Assembly (NCBI GenBank): GCA_018398585.1
Contig: JAGTTD010000005.1
Location: 7,123,355 to 7,187,354 of the forward strand
Source of the DNA: Simmondsia chinensis
Lineage: Eukaryota > Streptophyta > Magnoliopsida > Caryophyllales > Simmondsiaceae
Direction: 5' to 3'
Length of the DNA: 64,000 nt
Shown one piece after another: positions 33,772 to 45,600 of the stretch. How positions within the stretch are numbered: position 1 is the first letter of the stretch; every line of letters starts with the position of its first letter. The position numbers were made by a program, and so were the translations under genes. The notes beneath the pieces are model-generated. The model had not been told where the DNA came from, made no database searches, and saw nothing but the letters and a program-made list of their open reading frames with translations.

Positions 33772-34025
33772 CAACAACAACAAACTCAGTGCCTCTAGGG
33801 CTCCCGCATAAGCGAGGTCTAGGAGGGGTGGTTATACGCAGCCTTACCCCTTTAGGGTGTAACCCTGTCGAGAGGTTGTTTCCGAAGATCCCCAACCTGA
33901 TGGGGTTGGCAACACGAGGACTTCCCAATAGATCACCTATCCTGGTACTGCTCTTACCCAAGCATGCTTAACTTCGAAATTCTAATGAAATCCGGTAACA
34001 CGAGGACTCCCAACCTTATGGGGTT
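33772..34025 (-). mobile_element. 5S rRNA-derived SINE with rearranged 5' end (S5), 17-bp TSD
   Basis: Minus strand. The 3' end carries (TTG)n at 33772-33781. The tail and 5S-like head are in the normal order up to CCGGATTTCATTAG. Upstream of that, the 5' end reads CCATAAGGTTGGG, then AGTCCTCGTGTTA, which are pieces of the tail junction and the 5S 3' end, out of normal order. GGCAACTTGAGCGTATA flanks the whole perfectly (33755-33771 and 34026-34042), so the rearranged form is what inserted. Confidence 0.88.
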
Positions 34026-34116
34026 GGCAACTTGAGCGTATAAAGTAAACAAATAAAATATAAGTTAGAGTCTTAAAAAGAATAGGACTAGAATAATAAT
34101 AGACTTACACATACTA

Positions 34117-35440
34117 ATAAGCCTCCCAATCTGGGCGGGGGAAATTAATAAATTATTTTTCTAAGATATGAAAACCAAGAAGGGGATAACCCGTCATGCA
34201 TATGTTGACCAATTACTCCTCAACGGGAATGTATTGAATTTGGTTGTCACCTTGCTTTCGTTTTTTTCAAACATAGTGAAAATCAACATCTACATGCATG
34301 ATCTAATTATGGATGATGAGATGAGTCAAGAGATATGCAACATAGATGTCATCACACCAAAAGATCAACTAGATGTCCACGGAAAACTTCGAGATCACAG
34401 AACAGGTGACGAATCCAATAGATTTCCGCAACATACCTGACGTTCCAAATCTATGGTGGGCTTAGAAGCTATAAGCTACTGCTTATCCCTTCATGAGATC
34501 AAGTTTGAACCTCGAAAAGATCTACACAACCCCCTAATTTGTGTTAGCTGCAAACATTATAACTAGGTTTATATAAAACGTCATTATCAACTATTCCCTT
34601 CACATACTGAAGGATTCATTTGACCACCTGCTGATGTGGTTCCTGGGACAATGCATGGAGTGACTTACAAGGTTTATAACAAATGAGGTATCTAGATGAG
34701 TGAAGGTGAGATATTGTAAGGCACTCACTGCACTTCAGCATAGGGTGTGGTCAACTAGTAATGGTCACTCACTATGTGACAAACTAATCAGGGGCAGAGG
34801 GGAGGGGGCAAATTTTAAGAGGTTTATCATAAGAGATGTCAAACCAAGTAAGGAGGTCTAAGGCATATCTGTGTTAGGGCATGAAGAGAGAGGTGGGGAC
34901 TATGTCAATCCTCGATCCCAAGGAAGTAGTGGAGGTCACCTAGGTCTTTCATGGCAAATAGTGTGAAGAGTCTAAATAAGGGTGGATATAATAGGTGGTT
35001 TATCAGAAGAAGATGATATCATCAACATACAAGAGGAGAAGCATGATACCTTCATTTGTATGGTAGATAAAAAGTAAAGCATCAACACGGGAGCACGAAA
35101 AACCAAGGTGTAACTTTGTAGCACTAAAGCGCTTAAACTATGGTCATAAATGATCTTATTCCACACAAATAACGTGAGAAGGGTGGGTGATAAAAACCGG
35201 AGGTTTTTTCATATAAACCCCCTCATTAAGGATGGTATGAAGGAACACATTCTGAACATCTAACAGTTGGATCGTCCAAGTTAGGGTTAATGAAAGAGAA
35301 AGAACAAGTAATACCATGGTAAGCTTGACAACAGGACTGAAATATCTTTATAATCTATACTTGGATGTTGGGTAAAACCACATGCCACCAGCATAATGAA
35401 AGAGAAAGAACGAGTTGTGCCATGTTAAGCTTGACTTTTT
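34117..35440 (-). pseudogene. Ty1/copia RT and RNase H fragment, heavily decayed
   Basis: Minus strand. LTWTIQLLDVQNVFLHTIL and NEGVYMKK (35215-35290), then the catalytic LLLYVDDIIFF (near 34990-35030), MKDLGDLHYFLGI, and SAVSALQYLTFTHLD identify a copia RT. At 34110-34150 a polypurine-like CCCCCGCCCAGATTGGGAGG resembles the one in 20862-25606, so it is from a related element. No LTR pair was found. A block at about 35288-35330 (AATGAAAGAGAAAGAAC) is repeated at about 35395. Confidence 0.8.
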
Positions 35441-35602
35441 TGAATTATTAAAAAAGCTCCTAAATTTTTGTCGTATTAATAGAAAGACCCCTAAGTTTTT
35501 ATGGTATTAATAAAAAACACACCATGATAACATCATTTTCTATAAACAAAGTTGATGTGACAATTACTTTTTATTATTTCTACAATAAAATGACAAAAAA
35601 AC

Positions 35603-35856
35603 TGATCCATAGTAGCTAATAGAATATAATAAGAGGATTAGTTGAAGTGTGAATTGTGAAGTATAAATACTTGTAATCAAGGCAATTTGGAGGTAATCAA
35701 GAAAATAACTCTGTCTCTCCTCTTTCCCCTTCTCCCTCCTCTCTCTCTCTCTTTCTAAACCCTAACCCTAATTTCCCTCTTTCTCTCTCTCTTCTCTTTC
35801 TCCAATTCTTCAATATTCTCTATCAATTCTTGGATGTAATCCTAATTGTTGCATCA
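35603..35856 (+). repeat. 5' LTR of the gypsy derivative
   Basis: Begins TGATCCATAGTAGCTAATAG and ends TTGTTGCATCA. TATA-like GTATAAATACTTG lies at 35661-35673, followed by a CT-rich leader with AACCCTAACCCTAA. Confidence 0.9.
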
Positions 35857-35898
35857 ATTGGTATCAGATTTAGGTTCGTGCTGCGTTTGATTGGAATT

Positions 35899-37332
35899 AT
35901 GGCTGAAGGTACTCGTGGTGCGTCTGATTTGAGGAGTCTAGAGACTCGTCTAGACGAAACTGAGGCACGGTTACAGCGCACCATGGATGAACAGTTTTAG
36001 ATCTTCGAAGGCCGTGTTCAACCGGACATTTCTTCGATTAAACAAGAACAAAGCAAAATCATGGAGATCTTGCGCAAAATTCAAAGTCAAAATCGTCTTG
36101 TGGAACCTCGTCCTACTGAATCTCGTCCTGGTGATGGCATAATGGGCAAACCTTCGGATCCGCCTCTTATTCCGGTAACCGCCTTGGTGACCGGCTCTGG
36201 TATATCATCATCCGCTACTTCTCCTTATCAATTTCATACTTGTTTATCAAAGATTGATTTCCCATGCTTTGTCGGCGGTAACATGGTTAAAAATTGGGTG
36301 TAGAAGGCTGAACAAGTTTTCGATATTGATAATACTACTGAATTCGTAAAATCTAAGCTTGCATCAATTCATCTTGAAGAGGATGCTTTAGAATGGCACC
36401 GTGCAATTATTAAAATGCAAAACCGTCCTATTGAGGAGATTTATTGGACTGATTATTCGGCTATGACGATCCAGAGGTTTGGTAACGTTTGCGAACATCC
36501 TATGGCTGATTTGATGAAATTGTGGCAAGTTAGTAATGTTTTGGAATATCAATCTCAGTTTGAGCGTTTGGTGCCTCGTTTAAGTCTATCCGAGTCCTAC
36601 TTGGTTTCATGTTTTGTTACCGGCTTGAAAGGATTAATTCAATACCTGGTCCTCATGCTTCAGCCTACTTCATTACTTCAAGCTATGCAATTAGCATGGT
36701 TACAGGAGGCTCGTTTGCTCTCTAATCCGCTTACCCACTTCACTTCCGTTCGTACTTTAGGTGGTCCTACCATTTCCTCCTCGACACAGGGTTCGGTTGT
36801 CCGTTCTTCTTTGGATTCGGGCATGGGTTCCTGCACTCTTAATCGTGAGGGTCGTACAATCTCGGTGGCTGAGATTGAAGATCCTAGAACAAAAGGCCTG
36901 TATTTCTTTTGTAACGAACCATTCACTCCGGCTCATATGAAATTCTATAAGATCAAAAATCCTCAATTAAAGATGATTTACGGCACAGTCGGCAATGAGG
37001 AAGTGGATCCCGGGGATTTACTGTTAGATCCGAGTGAGCCTTCGGTTGAGGAGATTCCACACATATCGTGTCATGCTTTGGCCGGCGCTTAGTCCTGTAG
37101 TACTATGTGGATTACGGGATATTTTTGTCGTCAACCACTTCTCATCCTTATCGATAGTGGGAGTACGCATAATTTCCTGGATTCTGCGAAGGCTAGTTGG
37201 TTGGGGTGTGTGATCACCTTCATTTCGGTCTTGTCGATTGTGGTAGCCGATGGGCATCGTATTGTTTGCTCTGAGATGTGTTCTGATTTTCGTTGGACCG
37301 CACAGGGTCATGTGTTAGTGACGTATTGTTGA
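35899..37332 (+). pseudogene. Gypsy gag-protease with in-frame TAG codons
   Basis: The ATG at 35899 (MAEGTRGASDLRSLETRLDE) opens one frame that is interrupted only by three TAG codons (35998, 36301, 37090) before a TGA at 37330. It holds the gag domain (KIDFPCFVGGN, KSKLASIHLEEDALEWH, LVSCFVTGLKGLIQ), a degenerate zinc-knuckle area, and the aspartic protease LILIDSGSTHNFLDS. The end of the protease (GYDMVLGIQWLTTLGPIVWD) follows in another frame. Confidence 0.88.
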
Positions 37333-37429
37333 TTGCTTTACGGGGCTATGATATGGTCCTTGGCATTCAGTGGTTGACTACTCTCGGTCCGATCGTTTGG
37401 GACTTTGATTGTTTACAAATGCAATTCAC

Positions 37430-37690
37430 ATGGAACTCGGAGCATCGTACCTTGTATGGCATACCAACTTCTTTTTGCAACGCTACCCCCAAATCTCCCG
37501 GATCCCCGTTGGGTGCTCAAGGCTATTCTCGATCGCCGTTTGGTCCAACGTCGCACTGTTACCGCAACGTAGATTCTAGTACTTTGGACGGACCATCCCC
37601 TCTCCGACACCACATGGGAGGACTATTCTGAGATGTGTCTTCGATTTCCGCATTTTATTCCTTGTGGGCAAGGATTGTCTCAAGGGGAGG
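37430..37690 (+). pseudogene. Gypsy C-terminal chromodomain-like remnant
   Basis: After the protease the sequence jumps to PRWVLKAILDRRLVQRRTVT, then LVLWTDHPLSDTTWEDYSEM and CGQGLSQGEGG. The W...TTWED pattern is that of a chromodomain at the end of chromovirus integrases. One stop is visible. The jump implies that about 3 kb of pol was lost near 37470. Confidence 0.75.
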
Positions 37691-37697
37691 GGGGTAA

Positions 37698-37964
37698 TGA
37701 TACATGTGTTAGTAGCTAATAGAATATAATAAGAGGATTAGTTGAAGTGTGAATTGTGAAGTATAAATACTTGTAATCAAGGCAATTTGGAGGTAATCAA
37801 GAAAATAACTTTCTCTCTCCGCTTTCCCCTTCTCTTTCGAGACTCTCTCTCTCTCTCTTTCTGAACCCTAACCCTAATTTCTCTCTCTCTCTCTCTCTCT
37901 TCTCTTTCTCTAATTATTCAATATTCTCTATCAATTCTTGGATGCAACCCTAATTGTTGCATCA
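37698..37964 (+). repeat. 3' LTR of the gypsy derivative
   Basis: Begins TGATACATGTGTTAGTAGC and ends TTGTTGCATCA. Its CT repeat is longer than in the 5' LTR (CTCTCT runs at about 37843-37902). Confidence 0.9.
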
Positions 37965-38217
37965 ATACCCTTTAATAACTATATTTTAAGACAAATTAAA
38001 CGAAAATAAATAATTTTTACACAATTGAACATCTCAAACTTTGTGCTTATAAAGTAATAATAGGGTAATTTAAGGGTACTTTTGTCATTTTACTGTAGCA
38101 TTGCTAAAAAAGCAGTTGCCACAACAACTTTATCGACGGAATACTATGTTATCACGTTGGAAAAATAATCTTTTTATTAATACAATAAAAATTTAGAGAT
38201 CTTTTTAATAATGTAAA

Positions 38218-39678
38218 AGGTCAGAATAATTTTTATTATTTTAAAAAATATAAAAATATTAAAATATAAATAACTCTTAAAAATAAAGAGAGAAGATATT
38301 ATCAGACATATTAAATAGGAGTAATGGGGGGGCGGTAAAAAGAAAGAGCATAAAATGGATGGCTGCAAGCAGAGATTCGACCCACTACTCTCTTTGTATG
38401 GGTTTTCCAGTTAAGTCTGAGCTGTTCTCTTTCACCTTTTACCCCCCTCTTTCCCCCCCCTCCCCTCTCTCTCTCTCTCTGAGCCAATGGCATTGGCACC
38501 CCACTTGGGTTCCCATTGGTGGTAGCTCCGGCCTCCACTATCTGACATTTTTTACCCTTTTCTCTCTCATTTTCTTGTGTTTTTTTGTCTGATTTTGCTG
38601 TTCTAGTGAGGGAATTTTGAGTACAGAGAGGTAAAGATTGGTTCTTTCTGCAGAACCCACCAGGTGCATTTTGGTTCAGCAGCTGCAGAGGTTGAGTTTC
38701 TTTGTTTGGCTTTGTTTTTCTCTCTCCTTTTTTGACCTGTGGAAATGGGGGTTTTTGCATTTTTGATGAAATGGTAGCTGTGTTACTATTCTATTGGGAT
38801 GAATTTGGTTTGATTAAGGTTTGAATGTTGAATGTGAGCTCTACCCATTTCGTCATTCGTTTCAAATTTGAGTAAATAAGGCCTTATTTTTTTATTTTTT
38901 TGGTGTTGTCAGCGCAAAATTGGAAGTGGTTTTGTGACGTTGAAATCTGAGACATTACCTCCCAGTTCACTGTTTATGTTCTATTAGGTGTTTTCATCCA
39001 AAGCATTTGCATCGTGCTGAAAATTTGAGACATTTTAAGCCCTTTTTTGACTTGTTCTTCCCACAAATTTGATTTCATATGAGTTCCGATAGAGTATAAA
39101 ATTATTTACGAGCCTTCATCCATAAGATTTAAAGATGGTAAAAGCCTTGTTCACCTAGAAGTTTGAATTCCTATAATCCCACTTTCCATATTTATATAAT
39201 TCAAGTTTATTTATGATGTGAGTCTGTATACTCTCCATGCTTCTACTCAAATGGCCATTTGTGCGATAAGGCAGGCTAAAGTGTAAAACCATTTATTAGT
39301 TTAAGGTTTTGAAATAGTCGGTTTGCTTGACAAGATATTTTGTCTTTTTTTTTTTTTGTTTCTGTTTTTTTGGGGGTGGGGTGGAATATGTCCTTGAGCG
39401 CTGAAGGATTAAATATCTCACTTAATTGGTTTCTTGTGGTTTTTCTTACCCTTATCAGACCTCATTAAGATTGCTTTATTGCGACATAAAGGTACAGAAG
39501 TGGGGTATGGAAGCAAGCATTTGTCTCTCAAGACCCTACTTTGATAGAAATTTTGTGCACCAGCTTGTCCTCGATCACATCAATGGAGCTATGTGAAGAA
39601 GTTATGCCGCGTTCTTCACTAATAGGAGAAGCAACCGGGAAGCAGACCACAGAATAATCCTTCATATTGGTACTCGCT
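38218..39678 (+). other. Presumed promoter and 5' leader of the bZIP gene
   Basis: A pyrimidine-rich block with (CT)n near 38460-38480 (CCCCTCTCTCTCTCTCTCTC) looks like a plant 5' UTR or core promoter. Between 38600 and 39490 the sequence is T-rich and intron-like, so a 5' UTR intron is likely, with an acceptor such as CTGCAG at 38650 or one near 39480. Exact UTR exons cannot be set from sequence alone. Confidence 0.45.
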
Positions 39679-42600
39679 ATGTCGCGACACTCCCAACTTC
39701 CACCTCGCGCTCCTATTCAAAGAAAATTCATCGCGCATCTAGTTAACGAGCCAAATGCTTCTAGTTCCCCGCAAGTTAATGAATTGAGTTCTCGACATCA
39801 GAAATCATTCTCCCAGAGTTCCATGTTGGAGGAGCAGCCTGAATGGCTAGATGATTTGTTAAGTGACTCAGACCCGAGCTCCAAACGGATATTTCATTGC
39901 CGTTCAGCTAGTGATTCCGTGACGCTCTTGGATGATCTTTTCTCGCAAACGATACTAACCTCTAGCAGCAATGATGAAGAATCGAGCGTCGATGGAGGGG
40001 GGAGTGCATTGGAGTCGTCATCCATGTATGGTCCCTACTCGCCCCGCCAAAAGGCCAATGTAGAGTTCTCAGATAATCCTGTGTTTTCAGTGTTGTCAGA
40101 TTATGTGACTCGAACCCCGATAAGGCTTGGCGAAGAAATTGCTTGGCGTTCTATAGATGCAAACTTTGACTCAAAGGAAGGTGCTTCTGGTTCAACCAAT
40201 GAGCTCATTGTAGAGCCAAAACATGGAAAAAGGTTAGACTATGTCTTTGTTTGGTTTGAGGAAAAATATTTTCCTTTTGGGAAATTTTCCTTGTAATATA
40301 TTTTCTGTTAAAAATATCTTTCTTAGAAGTTTTTGTCCAATAATGAAGAAAATAGTTTCATATTCTACATATTTGTATGATATGCAAAGTTGAAGTTAAA
40401 ATGAGATGTATTTTGTGAGATTACAGTTCAAAATTTTGTCCCTTTTCGTTGAGGAAACGTCAATTTCCCCGCAATGGAGGAAAATATTTCAATATTTATG
40501 GTTGTTGCTATGAAATTATTCAAAGAAATAGTGGAAGTAAGACATAAAATGTTTCCCGTAAAATTAGTGTAGCTTATATATTTGAGCTGCTAAATTTTCC
40601 AAAACTGAATCAGTGGCCCCAGTATCATTGTGCTTTGGTAATCAGACTGTACAATTGTGCCTGTTGCCTATTTGGTGATCATGTATAAATGCTCTTTGTT
40701 TCTTTGTTGTTTGCAGTGTACTTTTTTGTGTCATTTCTTTTTATAGATGGTAAAGAACAATATCACCCTAATTAACGCCGCGAATAACGGGTGGGGGCGG
40801 CGCTAGGTAATCTCATCACTGCATCAAACCCAACGGCTCACTTGTCTGTGTCTATGTCATCTGAAGACTATATACTTTATCTGATTACAGCAATGATTTT
40901 TTATGACCAATGGCAATCTGTCTCCTGCAGGCATCCAGGACAGCGTTCAAGGGCCCGTAAACTTCAGTACATTTCTGAGCTAGAAAGAAATGTAAACGTT
41001 CTCCAGGTAACTGCATTCGATTTGCCAAGTCATCATGTTCTATTCATGGATGCAAGTCTTGTTGGTCGAAACTATCTTTGTCTCTCTTGAATCCTACCCT
41101 TTAACCCAACTGATGCAGATCACCAAATTGTCGGAAGGGAAAAAAAAAAAAAAAAGAAGGATTCAACAACCTTCCTTAATTTTTATTGCTAAAGTGAGGG
41201 AAAAATAAGGGATTGATAGGGTTCAATCTTAATTCTCGGCAAGAGAATAAGAGAGAAACAAAAACAATTCAAATTAATTAAATCAAAGCTTCCAAAAAAT
41301 AAGAAACTAAAGGCCTATTTATGGGCACTTCTAAACCCTATCCCTGATTCAAATTTAACTCTAAAAACAATCATGTTCTAACTCTAACTAAACCTAATAT
41401 AATCCTATTATAACTCAAAAACTATAAAACTGATTACATGATTCAAACCATCAGGACATCCAACAGCTACTATTTTGGCCCGGTTGCAGTCGCGATCATT
41501 CCTGGCCTTTGTTTCCTCCTTTTGTCATTTTTGTCTCTATTTGCATCATCCTATAGGACATATTTCAATGAAGTGGAACCGGGAGTGGGAATGTAGGTGG
41601 GAGCGAGGGAGTTAGTAGTTCTAGAAGTTTCAATGTTTAGGAGCATGGAGAGAGTTTGAATTGAGTGACAATAATCGATTCATTGAAGCATAACATACTA
41701 TGACAAGATCAATACTAAGACTGAGAGAATTGAATCCCATGTGTCCAAACGATTCATGGGAAGGGGTAAAGCAGTTGGCCCAGATGGCATACCCATAGAA
41801 GTATGGAAATGTCTTGGAAAAAAGGGCGTCAGTTGGCTTACTAAACTATTTAACCAAATCCTCCAGGGGGACAAGATGCCTAAGGAATGGAGGAAGAGCA
41901 TATTGATTCCGATATATAAGAACAAAGGCAACATTCAGAGTTACGCCAACTATCAGGGTATCAAACTAATGTGCCACACTCTGAAGTTGTGGGAACGGGT
42001 CATAGAGAGGAGGTTAAGGCAACAGATTGAGGTGTCCGAGAACCAGTTCCGATTTATGCCCGGGAGATCAACAATTGAAGCCATCCACAGCCTAAGGCGG
42101 ATGATAGAGCAATATAGGGAGAGACAAAAGGACCTTCATATGATTTTCATTGATTTAGAGAAGACATATGATAGAATACCAAGGGAGGTCCTTTGGAGAG
42201 TGTTGGACAGGAAAGACATCCCCATACCATACATCCGAGCTATTAAAGACATGTATGAAGAGGCACAGACTAGGTTGCGTATAGTGGATGGGGAGACAGA
42301 CACTTTCCCGATAACAACAGGGGTTCACCAAGGATCTGCTTTGAGCCCCTATCTGTTCATTCTGGTTATGGACGAGCTCACTAGCACATCCAGGGATGTG
42401 TACCTTGGTGCATGCTTTTTGCAGATGACATAGTACTGGTGGGAGAGTCGCGGGAAGAGATAAATAAGAAACTGGAACTGTGGAGAGGAGTTCTAGAGTC
42501 GAAGGGTTTACGACTAAGCAGAGCCAAGACCGAGCACTTGGAACTCAAGTTCGATCCCGTACCACGCCTAGCCGGGAAGAAGTCAAGATTGGACATGAGG

Positions 42601-45600
42601 CCATATCAAAGAAGGAAAGATTCAGGTACTTGGGGTCTACGATATAGCACAACGGCGAAGTGGACGAGGATGCCAGCTACAGGATCAAAGCAGGATGGCA
42701 TAAGTGGAGGATGACCTCTGCGGTACTTTGTGATAGGAAGTTCCCCTTGAAGCTAAAGGGAAGATACTATAAGACGATTGTGAGGCCAGCCACAACGTAT
42801 GGGGCGGAGTGCAAGGCGATGAAACAACAGCATACACAGAAGATGAAGGTGGCGAAGATGCGAATGCTGAGGTAGATGTGCGGACACACAAGGAAGGATA
42901 AGATCAGAAACGACATCATAGGAGGCAAATTGGGCATAGCCTCCATTGAAGATAAATTAAGGGAGCAACGTCTGAGGTGGTTCGGACATATTAGAAGGAG
43001 ACCGGACAACGCTCCAGTCAGGAAATGCGAACAACCCCTTACTACATTAGGCAGAAGAGGCAGAGGCAGACCAAAGAAGAGATGGCTTGAGACGATCCGA
43101 CAAGACCTCACCCACCTAAACCTTCGGGAGGAGATGGCCTTAGATACGGCCCAATGGAGGGCTAGCATAGGGGTAGTAGATGATCCGGTTAGAGTAGGGT
43201 AGTCTTTGTTTCTACCTTATCTATCCCTATCTCATTCTCATTCTCATTTCTCATTCTATTTCTCTATCTCCTCTACCTCTATCTCTATCCTCTATCTATA
43301 TTCTTTTCTATATATCATTTTCTTTATCTCACCTATCTGTGTTCGGTGTCTGTGCAGCATTCTTTGAGTTTGGTTTTTTTTTTTTTTTTTTGGCCATACT
43401 CATGCATTTTTGATGCTACTCCTGTTGCCAGGTCTTTGGCTGATTGATGCGGATCAACTTTTTAGGCTGGGGATCCTCGGAAACAGCCTCCATTTAGGGT
43501 AGCCCCCTGAAGGGGGAAGGCTGCGTACATCTACCCTCCCCAGACCTTGCTTTTTTGGGAGCCCTTGGCGGCACTGGGTTTGTTGTTGTTGTTGTTGTTG
43601 TGTCCAAACAATTCAACTAGTGTTTGAATTGAGTGATATAGTTTGCTGACAAGTCATCCAATAAGTCTCTTATTATTTGAAATTGTTCAACCATCTTTTT
43701 TTACCATATTTCTCTTTAGTTTGATATGCATTCAAGTGGCAATCCCAAAATGTTGGATTGAGTTTTTGAGCTCAAAACATTAACATTTTAGGAGTTTGAC
43801 CCTACTATGCTCTAGAATCCGGTTGAGGTGGAAAAGTATCCACTCAAGTTATTCGTCATGTCACGGTATGGTGATCTATATCCATCATATTCAAGTTTGA
43901 AAATTGTCCCCCAAAAGTAAATAGTCTGCATACTCAAAAGCCCTAAAAATAAGGATCCAATAATGGATTTAACTTGAAGGCTTCTTTTGCAAGAAAGCAG
44001 CGTTGGAAGGGAGAGAATTCGAACCTAAGACTTCTTGTCCTAGAGCCTTAATCGTAAATATATTTTAACCACTGAACCACGGCTTCAGTGGCCAGGTGGC
44101 TTAAGATGCTAACCAAAAGATTCTAAATTTCCAAAATTGATTGAATTCAGAAAAGCAATGGTCACCATTTGTGTGCCTGTGGGCACAAAACAAAAGCAAT
44201 ATTCTTATTCTTGTTCCAATATCATCCATAACTGAGTGCTTCAAAATGCTCTTGGGCATGTCATTTTAAAAATTTGTCACCCTTCCTTGCTTTATTCCTG
44301 CTGCAGATTTGGGATTCTTGCCTTTTGCAAGATCCCGAATTTTATAAGCTATGACAGTATAGACAAACCCCCCGGATCCATTCAATAAAGTTCGGTTTTG
44401 TTTAGACGATATAAAACAAAAATCTATGCGAGCATTTTCCCACTGGGTGCATCAGCTATACAGATCAGAGTATTGCCATTGCGCTTTACCATGAAACGTA
44501 TCCTTGTTTCACTCAAACAAGGCCATATTTTGCAGTTTAATCATATCTCTCAGATCTTCCTCGTCCTCTATTGGCACTATAGCTCCCATGAACTCCCCTT
44601 TCTCATGGTTTGTCTGGGTGACATGTTACTTTATTGGCCATCATGTTATTACTACAACAACTCAGTGCCTAAAAGGGTCGAGGCGGGATCTGGGCCTACA
44701 TGTTATTGCAAATTGAGTAAATTTTCTGGTTTGAAAAAAATCCTAAGTGTCTTGTCGTCTAGTAATTACTAACTACCACAATCATGGAAAACATCCGAGA
44801 TGTCTTGTAACTCGACATATTCTTGTAAATCAGTACTGCATATATGACGTTCATACCTAAAGTCACAAATCTCGATCCATGTAGTTTTACATTATGCGCT
44901 TGTTGGCTTTGATTTGTGTAAGGAAAAGCTTACCTCTTACAGGTTCAGATATGAAAACGACTTTATTCCCTTAGATTCATCTTTCTTTTTTATCTTTGTT
45001 TTCCAATACCCTTGTAAGTTAGTTTGTCCCTTAACTCAAAAGGCTGAAGTTATCATGAGCGTTAGCTAAATTATGAGCCCATGCGTAAAAATGAGGCGAG
45101 TTCAAACCTAAACTAGTAGCCTTTTTTTTTTTTTTTTTGGGTTTGGTAAGAAAATTGCCGAGTCAAGTTTGGGCCCTACCGTGCGTAGTTGAAATCAGGC
45201 TCAAAGTTTCTAGGCTTGTTGAGGTCTAATCTAAGCTTGAGCCTAATGATTGGTCAAATCTCGGCTCATTTACATATTTTATGCAAACTTTTCTCGTGCT
45301 GCTGACATGGTTTAGATCTAAAGTTCCATCAAATTCATATGGTGCAGGCTATGGAATCAGAGTTAACATGTAGGATTTCCAATTTGCTTCAGCAACGGTT
45401 TGAACTGTCCATGGAGAACACTGAATTAAAGCAGCAGATGGCCAGTTTATGGCGAAGAAAGCTGACTCTGGATGGTGAGCGGCTGTGTTTATGCTAATTT
45501 TGATATATCACTTTTGGTTATTATTGAAGACGTAAATGAATGATTTGAATAGTTATCGAAGCCTTAAAAACTCTTAAAAAGTCTACATTTTCCCCTTTCC

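Larger units (their letters stand above)
35603..37964 (+). mobile_element. Ty3/gypsy deletion derivative
   Basis: LTRs at 35603-35856 and 37698-37964 (about 254 and 267 bp) are very alike. A primer site (TGGTATCAGAT, 35859-35869) and a polypurine tract (AAGGGGAGGGGGG, 37682-37694) are in place. Between them only gag, protease and a C-terminal chromodomain-like piece remain; RT, RNase H and most of integrase are gone. The 5-bp flanks (AAAAC and ATACC) do not match. It depends on another element for movement. Confidence 0.9.
35437..38217. mobile_element. Fold-back MITE hosting a gypsy element
   Basis: The left arm (35437-35597) reads GAATTATTAAAAAAGCTCCT, TTTTGTCGTATTAATAGAAA and GATAACATCATTTTC. 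The right arm (about 38050-38217), read on the minus strand, gives the same series: CATTATTAAAAAGATCTCTA, TTTTATTGTATTAATAAAAA and GATAACATAGTATTCC. Both arms end inward with AAAATGACAAAA. The gypsy element at 35603-37964 entered between them. Non-coding, no flanking duplication found. Confidence 0.7.

Noticed and set aside
34168..34440. A 90-codon plus-strand frame (MKTKKGITRHAYVDQLLLNG)
   Set aside because: It overlaps a copia remnant on the other strand, has no recognised domain and no matching neighbour.
35757..35775. Telomere-like CCCTAACCCTAA
   Set aside because: It lies in the leader part of a gypsy LTR and recurs in the paired LTR. It is a short motif common in plant 5' leaders, not a telomeric tract.
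38311..38760. A 149-codon minus-strand frame rich in Lys/Glu/Arg
   Set aside because: It is the antisense of the CT-rich leader of the bZIP gene; low-complexity composition explains its length.
40791..41090. A 99-codon frame covering bZIP exon 2
   Set aside because: Its first 47 codons are intron: the phase fits only when exon 1 (ending 40232) is joined directly to 40931.
42381..43168. Minus-strand open frames opposite the LINE in the bZIP intron
   Set aside because: They are shadows of the RT reading on the plus strand, with no domain of their own.
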